Source of the DNA: Symsagittifera roscoffensis
Taxonomy: Eukaryota; Xenacoelomorpha; Acoela; Convolutidae
Assembly: GCF_963678635.1 (NCBI RefSeq)
Contig: NC_087063.1
Span: 42,982,759 to 43,042,758 of the forward strand
Direction: 5' to 3'
DNA: 60,000 nucleotides
Shown: positions 41,201 to 52,179 of the stretch, in pieces
Layout: every line of letters starts with the position of its first letter
Numbering within the stretch: the first letter of the stretch is position 1
Position numbers and translations under genes: made by a program
Notes under the pieces: generated by a model
Databases searched by the model: none
What the model saw: only the letters and a program-made list of their open reading frames with translations
Told to the model about the DNA's origin: nothing

Positions 41201-44200
41201 AAAGCTCCTGTGTCCTATGTGAATAAAGTAGTCAAATCTTTGTTTCTTACAATAAATAAATCTCGAATTTGATGGGCATAGTTATCACTTCAGAAAAAAA
41301 TTGCAAGTTCTTTTTTAGGATGATTGATTGTTTTCTCTTCCAAAATATTGTTATAAGTTGCATTTCGATTGCATAAAGATACTCTTTTAATTGATAGCTC
41401 AAAGATACACGAATGTTAACCAAGCTTCTCGTAGCCCTTGTGATATTGTATGATGAATCTTTTAACACGAAATTGTCATTTACAAAAGCTTCACTATGAA
41501 TCTCAGAATGTTTTTAAAAAACAAACTTAGGCAGTTCATAGATGTATAGTGTATGAACTTGGGAAGATGTTCTCGTAAAGAAAGTATGAGCTTCGTTGAA
41601 CGAAAATTAAGTTAAGGATTCTTTTTTGCTAGTAGTACCAAGTTGGCAGAGTGATAATTTGAACCTCCCAATATCAGTGATTCAATTTAAAACTGCACCA
41701 TCATTTTTGCTGTTCGATGTTTGCAGTGTCTAAATGTGTTGTAAACATTAGTTTCGAGTCTTTCTAGCTTGAATCGGAAATCTCATGCTGATACAACGTT
41801 TTTTCTAGAGTGGCACTGGTAGCAATTTTGTATGCAATATTAACTTGATACGTTTTCCTCTCACCTGTTACCTGTTGGTATCTTGTCCATGGTCATGTTT
41901 CCCTCGAGAGTGTCCATGTAGATCTTTCTCCAGTCCTGATTTCCCAAGCTTGCCCAATTAGGGTCTTCTACTCCTTTTGTCACTTGTCGTCTCTGTCTAC
42001 GGAGTCTCTCAATCTAAAATGATTCGAGTTTTTTCAGTGCATAGATGGTTGTGATCTATGATGACCACTGAGAGGTGCTTAAACTTTTTCAGTTTTCAAC
42101 TATTTCGATTAATAAATTAGACGGTGTTAATTTAAGCCTTTAACTGTAAATTGATTATTGAAAATGTTGTGATTGAAGCAAACTTTAATTTTCTGCATCG
42201 TCTGCGCATCTAAAATTACCGCTGATTTTTCAACTCTGCCCCGAACCAGATCGAAGATCCAGTCTTGTTGACTTCTTCGCGTGTAGAGATCTTCTTTGCT
42301 CCAGTTTGAACAATTAATTGCACTCATGAGACTCTCTGGGATGTCTCCGTAGACACATTCTGGTTTGTGCCGGTAGTCGCATATGGGCACACACGTGTAC
42401 TCAGTGCATGCAATGAAACCAAGAGCACACTCTAGAGAAAGAGGTCTGGACATGTTGAACACCTGGATATTAACAGAAGAAGGCGTGACAGGATAAGTGA
42501 GAATACCATTTATTAGAAGCGATTTCCACGCTCAGTTAGAGCTTCTGGGCCTTAGAAAGATCTTATATCGGACAATGAAAAAAAAAAAATCGCCCATTTT
42601 TGAAGAAAAAAACTAAGTCAAGCATTTAATTGGTTTATCAAGGGCGGGAGTATTGAGTTTATTTCATTCTCTTCACTCGCTCAAAATAAGACGAAAAATC
42701 AAAAATTTCAAACCGGTTTTTCTCGACACTGGGAAAAATTTTTGGAATTTTTTAAAAATGGTTCGAATACGACTGAAGGGTTCTAAAATGATATATCACT
42801 CAACCCTGCACGATGATTATTTTTGGTAGCTGATTTTGCGTGGAAAACAAAAAGAAGAAAAAAACTAAAACAACGGAATACAAAGTTCCTCCCCATTTTC
42901 AATGGTCGGAACAATAAACTCTCAGCTGCAGTCGCGCCAACGTGTCGCGAGCTTGCCAACAGAATGTAGGACTTAATTCGAAGTTCAGAACCGGTTATAG
43001 CCCCGCTCCTACTAGTTCTCAAATATTAATTTGTTTTTGAACCTTGCAAAGTTCAGAAAAAGCGACAGCTCGCAAGGTTAAAAATAAAAGAGTATTCGAA
43101 ACAAAAAACGTAAGCTTAACGCTACCGATACACTCGAAGCAAAAGACAACTCGTAACAAAAAATAACTCGAAAAATTCAGAAAAAGCGACATCTCGCGAG
43201 TTGTCTTTTGTTACGAGTTGTCTTTTGTTGCGAGTGTCTCGGTAGCGTTAAACTTTGGTTTTTTGTTTCGACTACTCTCAAAGAGTTGGAACAGGCCTGC
43301 CAACTAGTTCATTATATGAACTAGTTCATATGGTTCATATTTGTTTCGTATTTGAGCCAGAGTTCACATTTTTTAGAACATCTATTTTATATAGTTTTTT
43401 TTTATACCTTCATTTTTTTCGAAAGTTTTTTCGAGAACCAGGACCAAGTCCGATGCATATTGGATAATCGCGTTTTTCGGATTTCACATGGGCGGTTCGA
43501 TCTAAAGATACATGAAGAGACTCAGCTCCACAAGAAAGCGGTAACTGCGCGCGCCGCGACTCCCGACATTAGGACAGCAACATCTTCTCAGACTGATTGC
43601 CAGCGATTGAGAGCACTTATTATTCATGTTCTTGATATTGTAGTGAACGGCCAGTCTTTCGCTTCCAGTGATTCGGCATCTAGTGCTCGCGGGAATTGCA
43701 AACAAATGTTTTCCGATTCGGGCCACGCTAATATTAAATGTGGAAAGACAAAAGCAACCTATGTGGCAGTTTACGTAATAGCCCCATACGCTCGTACTAT
43801 TTTGAAAAATGAAGTCAAAGACAAGTTTGTCGGTATTCATCTCGAGGAAACATCTTATAATGGTAAAACAAGGGATGAACTCTTGAGTTGTTAACTATGC
43901 GGACGGTGTTCGAAAAAATCGATATTTGAGGACCATGGTACTAAATGTCAATGTTGATACTGACTCTTTTGTGTCTACAAATACCAAATTGCTTTCTGAT
44001 TTCATTGATAACTGTAGTACGATGATTGGCTCTCAAGAACCAGGTGAACGAAGTTGATTCTAGCATTGACGAGGCTTAAAAAGCTCTTGAAGCTCTTGAA
44101 AAGAAGAAGGAACTGCTCCATAACCTACGAACTGTTTCTATGGTCACATTGGATCAACAGTCTGCAGTTTTCATTGACTCAGTATTTGTCAAGAAATAAA

Positions 44201-47200
44201 TGTTTTAATTGACCATGTTTTTCTGATAGTTAGAAAATGCTCTCTTAGGTTCATATAAAGTTCGTTTTTCAAGGTTTGGTCCCAGGTTCATATTTCGTTT
44301 CATAAAAGTTGGCAGGCCTGAGTTGGAAGTAACTAAGGGACAATTAACGCGCGATAAATTTCGAACTGTTTCAGCGGTAGTCAATGTTTAATCCGGCTCA
44401 AATCGTTCCAAGTTTGATTTGAGGCAATCTTTTTGGAACTATAATTTAGTTGATAGACGCTGATTACATCCCTTTGTACTTAACAAAAAAAAATTTCGGA
44501 TAAACAACTTGTTAAACAAAGTCACTTGAATCATTTGGTATCTTCTTTAATAATGAATCGAAAGTTTTTAGGGTCTGCGACACAGTTGGTGTAGAGGTAA
44601 CTATTACGTTTGTTTCAGCAAAGTTCCTGGGTTCGAATCTGACCAGGGCCTGTTTTTTTCATAGGGGAAATTTTGCGTTTCAAAAAGTATTACTGGCCTT
44701 TTATTTGACTCGTTATGTTTTGTCGGTTTAGTTGCCATATCTTAGATTTTTTTTGATGTACGCACATTTCATTGTAGTTGCTTTTAATGTTTGGATTCAC
44801 TCTTCTAATTGTAAATTTACTAACCTTGACTTCGTATTTTTTCATTTTTTCTTAGAACTTAATTCGGCCCAAATGATTTCGGCTATTTTTTTTATTGGGT
44901 TGGTGACCTAATTTTGGTTCCTTCAAGGAAAACATAGTTTTCATGCTCACCTCAGAATCATACAAAATGTTTAAAAATCTTAAAATAGAATTCATAGTTT
45001 TGTGTTCGGTTCTATGGGAATTTACTCATGTTCTGTCGGTTCAGTTGCCTCTATATAATTGCTTTTGAATTTTCAATAAACACCGTCGATTGTGTTTATG
45101 GACGGGTTTTGAAGTTATTTGTTGTGGTTGTTTCGATTTTTTTCATTCCTTTGCAAGTGCTTACATTAAGATGTCTTTATGTACGGCATTCACCTTTCGG
45201 ATATTTATTTTAAATATGTTTTGATGGCCCTTTACATCGAGCTAAGTAAGTAAGTATGTTATGTAATTTTCGAAGACTATCTCATAAAAATTAACTTATC
45301 TTAGCAGACTTTGAACCGAATCTTGATGCCAAACCGAATCAAGTTTCGTAATTGCTTGATATTTTCAGATCATTTGTAATATCTGTATCACGTAACTTTC
45401 AAGGTTCCATCTTCATACCTTTCACAAAATAGAAGGCTATAATCAAAAGTTTTTTAGGTGTTTTATTTTGGAAGGGTTTGGACAAAAAATCTCGTTTTTT
45501 TCAGCTCGAGCTTCATCCTCAAATTTAGTGTATATTGGCGCGAAAGGTGCTTTTACAAAGTTTTTAGGGTTGGTCGGCCAAAAATCGTTATCACAAAAAA
45601 TGTACCAGAGTGTTCGATTTGGCTGTTCATGGGAACAATTCGCTGAGGGGTACAAGAGTTCTTCCCTAAATCAGCTTCTGCTTCAGTCACTCTTAAATAG
45701 ACACTCAAAAGAAGGCTTTTCACTCAGTTTTGTTGGTCAGTTTGAAGTTAAGATGATGTTTTATTGTGGTTTTTGAAACTAGTCACAAATCTGAAGCTAT
45801 GGAGAACAAAATTTTTTTTTCGAGCGATCTCAACATTAAATATTTCCAGCTATTTCATTGCAATTACCAGCCTTATCTTGGCATTTAAATGATTTTTTCA
45901 TTGTTATCATTATGTACCTGTGAAAAATTTGCGGCCTCCCTCACAGCACACATGTACTCTGTCTCGTCCCAAGAAGTTCCTGCTTCGGAATCTAGGAGAC
46001 AATCATTGAACCCATCGCACAGCCACTCGTTCGGAATGCACAAATGAGACTCATCCTCCCACGAACTGTTCTGTATGGGGCAAACGAGGGAGATACACAG
46101 GTTCTCGAGGGCGAAACCTGCTTCAAAATCACCCCTGGATCGCAGAGCGTTCACGCCACTGGCTACTCGGGAGGCCAGGTTCTCTGAAATGGGCGAGTAC
46201 TCGGCATTAAATAAAAGTTTGTAATTAAAATTTTAAAGCTATACAAACAAAACATTTTCCTCTTTTTGGCTTTTTCATAAAAATAGTGGTAATTTTAGTT
46301 GGAATCAATTTCGGATAGACGTACCAGCTCAATTGCATTTTCTACTAATTTGGTATTCGGCCGAAATTGAATTGCATGTTTTTTCGAGATTTTTGAATAC
46401 TCAATTTTGATTTCCTAATATTATTATTTTTAAGATAGTCTCTCCTTCATATAGGACTCTGCCTTTATGAGTTTAAGTGGAATGATTATAAATGATTATA
46501 AAAACGAACAAAGAACGATTAAATATTAGTCAGAATTATTAATTCAAAAAATTCAATTATTTAATTTATGGTACTCAATCAAAGATGTTAATGTATCGAT
46601 TTTTTTTTACTGTTCCGATCACTAAAAAGGGTGCTGTATCATTTTTTTCTTGCTAAATCAGGTACCACCAATAATCATCAGAATGGGTTGAGTGATATAT
46701 CACATTAAAGCCCTTGGAGTAGTAAGTCAATCGACATCAAAAGTTTTAGTGTCAAGAAAATTGTTTTAACATTTCTGCTTTTAGTGTACTCTGTAGCGAG
46801 TAACGCAAAAAGCTCTCAAAAAAAATTCAAAAAGTAAAATCAAACTAATTTTTGAACTTTAGTTTAGCGCTTCCTCAGCTCTTAGAGTTTTAAAAACTAA
46901 AAGATGAATCTGAAATGTGAAAAAAAATTCTGGTAAATTTTTTGGAAGAAAGTTTTCTTTTTTGTTATCACTTTTGCTTTAGTAAGTGCAGTGCAACCGG
47001 GTACCAGAATTTTCTCCGGAACTATTTTTGTTCTTAGTCTTCATCTTCATACCTGCACTACTTGTTAACAGACATAAATTGCGCGTGTTTGCTTTTAAAA
47101 TACCCTCTCTTCATTATCCTGCTTCTATATTGATCAACTCCGATTTTGTATAATTCTTTACGGTTTTATTTTGTTTAATTCATTTCATAGGTAAAATCGG

Positions 47201-49164
47201 TGTAGGTTATATTGGCTTAGTCATTTAATACTGCGTCTTTTGCAGGGCAAACATATATCTTCATGATAATAGATTTCATTTTTCATAGAAATTTTTCTGT
47301 AGCTTTAGTTCTCATGGCATCATTTTTTTTGGCTCAACGAGTATCGGCCTCAAGAATGTGGGCTTAGTCACCGCTTAGTAAATATTGCTTCCATGCTTTT
47401 TGTACACCGGCTTTTGTTTTTCTCGACATGCGTTCCTCGAAATTAATTACATTCGAGGGAAATCGTGCTATGAATTTTTAGAGAGTTAGAGAGATCTAAT
47501 TTTTTTTATACCCATTCCATTTTTTCAACTTAGAGACTTTCGTCATTTTTCGTTAACTAGCTGGCCGTGCTATGTTTGCTATGTATCGCAAGTAATGCTA
47601 TAAGATAACTGTGGTCAGTTAAAACGCTTAATAAAGTTCTCAAGAGCTTGAGTTTATCTGCTCAATCCACGCACTAAAAAGCGACAAATAGAAAAATTAA
47701 CGGATCTACTTAACAATATCTACCTCCCCTTCAAGAAAAGGGGGTAATTGTTAAGTAATTTACGTTAATCGATATTTCAACCAATCATAATGCTGCAAAA
47801 TTCTATTTATAAATCGAATGTTTTAGAGCTAATTTATTGTTTTTATTTATATGGATGGCAATTATTTAGTAGGTATCATAGGGAAAGCGATTGTTAAAGA
47901 GATCCAAAATAACCGCGGTATGAACTTTCTGTGCTACTTGCAGAGCATCAGGCAATTATTATTCATGTTTTTCCTTTGTACGGCGTGTTTAAAGTACCTC
48001 TTGCTACCTAATCGCTACCATTTTCGTTACATATCATCTTGTTTTCTGCCATGGCGAACAAATTTTTGAATTACCATCCTGTTGTCTCAAAGAGTGCAGA
48101 AAACATCTTTGGTTCTGACGACGAAGATAATTTATTTGAATGGTGTCTTATTAATTTAATTAAACACCATTCAAATAAATTATCTTCATCGTCAGAATCA
48201 GAATGGTGTGTTTAGTTTGTGCGTGTGCCGCGAGTGTAGATGAGTCGTCCGTTGTCTTACGTTCGACTCCGTAGAGTGAGTTGAGCTCTGCGTATTTGAC
48301 TGCGTTGAAAGCGGATATGACATTCTTGTTGCAGACTGAGATGGAAGGGAACTGCGTGGGGTATTGAGAGTCCATGCTCACCACCACATACGGCTGCTGA
48401 GTCTGGTATTCCTATGAAATATTCAGGCTTTCAATTTCATTTAAGAGTTTCAAAACAAGCAGCCATACAACAAACGTTTGTAGCAGAGGTATCAAAACAA
48501 AATGTTTGATGATTAATATTGGCAGTATTTTCTAACTTGGTACAGTTGTATGCTCTGTCTGGCCATGGAGTAAGCCAATCCCGAGTAAACTAGCAGCCAG
48601 ATCATAATCTCGACTCTGCTCCTCTCCCCTCCTAACTGCGGCATCAGGAACTCACGAGTTGTCTTCCAACTTCGGATGATTTCAGCCTTAAAGCATTGTC
48701 TTATACTTAGTCTGCGTGTTTTTTTTAGCGGAGTTCGGTCAGATGGCTAACTATGGGACATAGATGTTTAATATTTTATTTACTTGACAAATGATAAGAT
48801 CTTCAAAGGTCCTCAGATATGAGTTAAAATTTGAGTGTGGATTTGTTTTGAAAATATTATTAAGATTGGTGAAAAATGTTTATATGAGATATTTTGTTTG
48901 ACTGAATCTCCATTAGATTGAAATTTCTACCTTGAATAATTTTTTCTTCGATATGTCTTCTAAATATCCTTTTTCATTTTTGTGTGTTACATCTCCGCCC
49001 TTCAGTGCCTGACTGGTCTCGAATGGGTTTGGTGGGTCCCACTTGTTCACTTCACTTTCCATTGTCGAAGGTTGATATGAAAAAAATGAGTGTACAGGCA
49101 ATTCAGATGGCAGTTGATTTAAATCAATTAAATTGTGTCTAATAGTATTGTCCGAAAACATCAT
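29246..49164 (-). CDS. DEG/ENaC family sodium channel subunit with LDL-A module
   Basis: Transcript-order exons: 49164-48931, 48746-48537, 48411-48261, 46183-45918, 42462-42220, 42013-41872, 34871-about 34733, 34336-34189, 33971-33848, 31748-31556, 30018-29751, 29437-29246. They give about 769 aa (735 if the Met at 49062 is used). DEG/ENaC proteins form trimeric amiloride-sensitive Na+ channels. Seen: a cytosolic N-terminus; TM1 (about 123-140); FPSISVCN after TM1; an LDL-A module (228-277); the loop words LGLNLEEFVVECMYN, CYTFTAD, SGLQLTLFLD and FIHDAPD; then YNQDMCDNLWC with CGC (583-585), a Cys-rich region, and TM2 with FGGSLGLFLGWS (723-734), where GWS is the selectivity-filter position; and a short C-terminal tail. 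The His-Gly motif before TM1 is replaced by TTREF. All junctions fit GT-AG in phase except exon 7/8, where phase 2 is needed but the nearest GT donor (34728) is phase 0. Introns total about 17 kb and are filled with repeats. Confidence 0.9.
32285..33720 (+). repeat. Long composite repeat in DEG/ENaC intron 9
   Basis: The head TTGCGATTAGCAAGC, the tRNA-like stretch with GGGTTCGAATCTGAGTAGG (32459-32477), GTCGGCCTAGTTGTCATATC and a tandem interior (ACCCATATTTTTGTGAGGG, GCCATATCTGAGATTTTGG, CAGGCTGTTGAAAATC) end with the small hairpin at 33676-33692. It is parallel to 16376-18300 and lies antisense to the channel gene. Confidence 0.65.
33676..33692 (+). repeat. Conserved small hairpin motif
   Basis: GCGAAGCTCCGCTTCGC is a perfect 7-bp stem with a 3-nt loop, followed by CTCTTTGTCAAA. 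It is the best-preserved copy in the window. Confidence 0.65.
35100..36660 (+). repeat. Tandem array, about 165-175-bp unit, roughly eight copies
   Basis: The word GAGATATGACGT or a close variant occurs near 35344, 35428, 35681, 35853, 36008, 36176, 36342 and 36478. Between these lie words such as GGGGCTGTCAGAGT, CTCAGGGGTTGC, GAATCTTGCCTCCAAAT and GACTGCTCAAAT. Copies are strongly diverged. The array sits in intron 6 of the channel gene. Confidence 0.75.
36660..38160. other. Intron 6 sequence without recognisable content
   Basis: A 75-codon open stretch at 37098-37322 ends ISVFDDPAKGIKIK but matches no family I know and has no clear splice sites. Otherwise I see nothing. Confidence 0.4.
38160..39130 (+). 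repeat. Composite repeat interior and 109-bp direct duplication
   Basis: Words of the tandem interior (GACCATTTTTT-like, AAAACTACCCTGCCAAATC, AAGCGGCTATGCCC, AAAATATGGCCTTTG) recur about every 170 bp to 38900. A 109-bp segment starting GAATTCAGTTGTT at 38906 is repeated head-to-tail at 39015 with few changes. Confidence 0.65.
39475..41100 (+). repeat. Composite repeat, head to hairpin
   Basis: The head CCTTGCGATAAATAAGTG, GCAACAGGGTACTAGAC is followed by the interior words CGAAAGCGAAACTCTCAAATC, AAGCGGCTACGGCTC and AGGGTTCAATCGAAATAACC. It ends with the hairpin variant GCGAAGCTCAGCTTCG at 41068-41083. No tRNA-like part is clear in this copy. Confidence 0.55.
43089..43280. repeat. Inverted repeat with arms of about 72 bp
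   Basis: The left arm 43089-43160 and right arm 43209-43279 pair almost fully (AACGCTACCGA with TCGGTAGCGTT; AAAGACAACTCGTAACAAAA with its complement). The hAT element begins 13 bp after the right arm. Confidence 0.75.
43292..44320 (+). mobile_element. hAT-family DNA transposon, internally decayed
   Basis: The terminal inverted repeats are CAGGCCTGCCAACT (43292-43305) and its exact complement (44307-44320). They are flanked by a perfect 8-bp target duplication AGTTGGAA (43284-43291 and 44321-44328), as for hAT elements. The 1029-bp length is too short for a full transposase, so this is a deletion derivative. It lies in DEG/ENaC intron 4. Confidence 0.9.
43352..43894 (+). pseudogene. Truncated hAT transposase remnant
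   Basis: The open stretch has no ATG at its start and ends at a TAA at 43892-43894. It retains a BED-like zinc finger part (HGRFDLKIHEETQLHKKA) and, after a gap, the conserved FSDSGHANIKCGKTKAT and the IAPYARTIL region of hAT transposases. The first finger cysteines are partly lost and the catalytic core and dimerisation region are absent or unreadable, so it should not encode an active enzyme. Confidence 0.75.
44485..44900 (+). repeat. Composite repeat with tRNA-like module
   Basis: TTTCGGATAAACAACTTGTT, GTGTAGAGGTAACTATTACG, B-box GGGTTCGAATCTGACCAGG (44630-44648) and GTCGGTTTAGTTGCCATATC occur in the same order as at 32285. Confidence 0.6.
45463..45600 (+). mobile_element. Decayed MITE fragment
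   Basis: GTGTATATTGGCGCGAAAGG and GGGTTGGTCGGCCAAAAA match the right half of the element at 56985-57388. The ends are lost. Confidence 0.45.
45918..46183 (-). CDS. DEG/ENaC exon 4, LDL-receptor class A module
   Basis: This exon alone encodes the six-cysteine LDL-A pattern (C228, C233, C247, C254, C260, C277), with CIPNEWLCDGFNDC and a trailing SWDE, matching the calcium-binding WxCDGxxDC...DE core of LDL-A repeats. The acceptor TTTCAG and donor CAG|GTACAT are strong, and the exon joins its neighbours in frame. An insertion between the last two cysteines makes it longer than a typical repeat. Confidence 0.85.
47708..47755. repeat. Imperfect hairpin in DEG/ENaC intron 3
   Basis: CTTAACAAT pairs with ATTGTTAAG, and ACCTCCCCTT pairs with AAAAGGGGGT, with small bulges and a short loop. 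Confidence 0.45.
48115..48195. repeat. 32-bp-stem inverted repeat next to DEG/ENaC exon 3
   Basis: 48115-48146 and 48164-48195 are reverse complements with one mismatch around a 17-nt AT-rich loop. It lies about 65 bp from the donor of exon 3. The left arm falls in a 53-codon open frame (ATG at 48051) whose product includes NIFGSDDEDNLFEW. Confidence 0.75.
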
Positions 49165-50046
49165 TCTTTTAGTTAATACTATCGTGTTTTATATCTCGTT
49201 AAGACAATACGATTTTGGTATATGTCAGTCATTTTGGTTTTCCGAGCGCCCCCGAAGATCAAGAATTTTCCTATTAAACTATAGTTTTCAATGAGGCAGG
49301 CAATTTTAACAAAATAGGACTTCCGAAAGACTATTTGGAAGAGTAGATAAACCATCGCATTTGCGACGCCTGCTCCCCTACCCGTAAAAAGTGTACGTTG
49401 GTGCGAAAGTAATTTTAAAATTTAAGGGTAGATCGACCATGCTCATCCCATCCCCCATCAGCACGCTATTGGGGACCAATTTTCTCATACCAGAAGACCT
49501 TTCATACCCAAAAAATGACCAGAGCTCCGCGATAGCCTCTAGTCATTGCTCTTTAATCTGAAGAGTGTGATACCTCTTATCTGAATTGCCTGTTTGGTAA
49601 CAATTACTGGCCACGCAGTTTTTCTTCAGCTTTGTTTGGGAAACTAATCAGTTTTGGATTAAAATTGGTGTGAATGTTTTGTTTGCATACCAAAATGTCG
49701 TTTTATTTTCTTTTCCGCTTGTTTAGTTTTAATCTCGCTTGAATACAAATGTTATTTACAGTTGGCTATTTAGCAACTTTATTTGAGTTAAAATTTATGA
49801 GCTCTTTTTGATGCGAACAGAATAATTTTTAGAGCGATTTGAAATTTTTCAATCATTTCCGATGAAACACAGTCTAGAACATGGGTAGCAAAACTAAAAA
49901 GATTGGGCTCAACCAGGATACCTAGCCAGGGGGAACTTTGGAGAGGACATTCGAGATACCAGATCCTTAACAATCATTGAAGAATAATTAAAAACTACTA
50001 AGTCATTCAACAATTATTAGTTTCTAGTGCAATGAACACGTACAGA

Positions 50047-50600
50047 GCTTATTTAAATTAACCGGACAAAACTAAAAACATTCGAAACTTTAAACGCGTT
50101 TTTCCCGAATATTGTGCAAATTAGACAAAAATGGAAATGAACAAAAGTTGCCTCGAATTTTGCCACAATTACCATGGTGCAATTTATTTTGCGAGATTCG
50201 CAACTAAAATCGCAACCCAAAATTAGGTCATTTTGTTTTTTAGTTAATCAAGAATTACGCTAAAACTACCTGGTTAATTGAAGAAATAGTCCTATCAAAA
50301 GAAGCCTCTCACAAAGCCCAGCAAAGTTTGAGAAGGCAAAAATCTGTATAGGAGAGGAGAGTATATTTTTGCTTGATATTTAAAAATGATCATTTTGCCC
50401 TATAAAACTCGAAATCTTTGCTTAAAAACAAATTTAAAAACTTTAAAGCACATTTTGCGTTTTACGCAAAAAGATTTCTTTTTCCAAAACTTTGTTGGGC
50501 TATGTGAAAGGCTTTTTTATATGACTTTTTATCAAATAATCTTTTGGGATAAGTTTTTGGTTGCGGATTTCACAGTATAAATTGCACAATGGTAATTCAT
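50047..50600 (+). mobile_element. Fold-back element copy, right end lost
   Basis: The left end GCTTATTTAAATTAACCGGAC and the internal pair AGCCCAGCAAAGTTTG with AACTTTGTTGGGCT match the element at 55227-55938. Confidence 0.5.
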
Positions 50601-52179
50601 GTGAAATTTGAAGCAACTTTGTTTTCTTACTGTATTCGAATGAATAGTTCGAAGCGGTTTTTAAAATATATATGTAACAAAAATCATGAAGCAGCAATGC
50701 CTGCGCACCTGCTAAGTTTATCTCTCTACAACTTTTTGATTCAAACCAGGTTACTGCTACTAGGCATTTCACGGATCATTTCAAGGTAATCATTTTGGCC
50801 CAGGCTCAGTATACTTCGGCTAGCAGCAGAAATTAGCAGAATCGTGCTTGTAGAGCAGAGAATTATATAGACCAGCAGAGAGCAGAATTTGATGTATGGC
50901 GCAGTGATAAATTTAACAGTTTCTGATAAATTGAAGTTCCGCTAAAATTAGGAGTCTTTCTGAAAAAATTTCAAGCAAAATTATTTTTCTTAGCAGAAAC
51001 TTGTATCAAATGTTTACACTATTGTTGTAATTGTTCCGACTTTCGATACGAAAGTAACGGAATATTTGTGCTCGGGGTGGGTTTTTTTTTCAGACAAATT
51101 TCGACTTTTTAACTAGCCATTTTTGACGGAATTTTTTTATATCATTCAAAAGGTATTGTTGTCCTGAGCTCATATTTGAAAAGATATTTCACCTGTGGTC
51201 ATTTTTCGTAAAGTTACGGGGGTTTAAAGATTGTCATTTTGGCCAATTTGGGACAACTAACGCGCGATATATTTCGCTCTATTAACGCGTAAGCGGAGAG
51301 TTAATCCGTCTTAGAAATCGTTCCAAATTGTTAAAAGAAGCTTATCTGCCATAATGGTTTGTTACAAGGAGCAAAATTTATCCTTTTGTACTTTATATGG
51401 CGTGTGGGGGGATGATTTTCATAAAAAAATTTCAAATTTTAGAAAAAAAAATTTTTCATTTTGTTTTATTTCATTGAATTTTTTAATGTTATTACTGCTC
51501 CATAAACCTTAAAAGGCAGTCGGAACATTCAGGGCTTCGCCCTGATACGAGCTGTCTTGTTAATTGTATGTTTTCAGATTTCTCCGGCACAACATTTGCG
51601 ATAGTTTTTATGAGAAATCCAAAATTGTCCCGAAATTCCTCCAAAATACCCTATTTTGTCTCAAATTGAGCCGATAAAAAGCTGAATAAAATGGATATAA
51701 AGAGCAGAATATAACAGTTTTTTTAAGCATACAGTATTGTCTAAACCAACTCAAATTACGGGAATCCGTTGGTGGCAATTGTAATTTTTTTCATGAATTG
51801 AATGTTTGAAAATTCCTAATAGTTCTTTAAAAACAATTTTTTCCTTCAGATGTTAAGTATGATCATGTTTCTACCCTGAATTGAGTTAGTGGAACTGCGT
51901 TAGTGGAACTGCTTGGAACTTTCGAACATTCATTTTAAGAAATATATTACAATTTTCTAATGATTCCGTAGTTCGAGAGCTGCTTTTAGACTAGACTATA
52001 CATTTCATAAACTGCTAACTCATCAACCAGATAGCGAAAAAGTTGGGTCAAATCAGGCTCAGTAGAATCCTGCGGTTTTTATTGAAAATTTGCTGCTGAA
52101 TAAAGATATTATTCTCCCTGTGTTCTGATTTTTTTCGGCCACAAATTGGTATATATTGATATTTTTTTGGAAGTTCGAA

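Noticed and set aside
47851-48069. 72-codon open frame as a gene
   Set aside because: No homology, a Leu/Phe-rich product, and AT-rich surroundings; probably chance.
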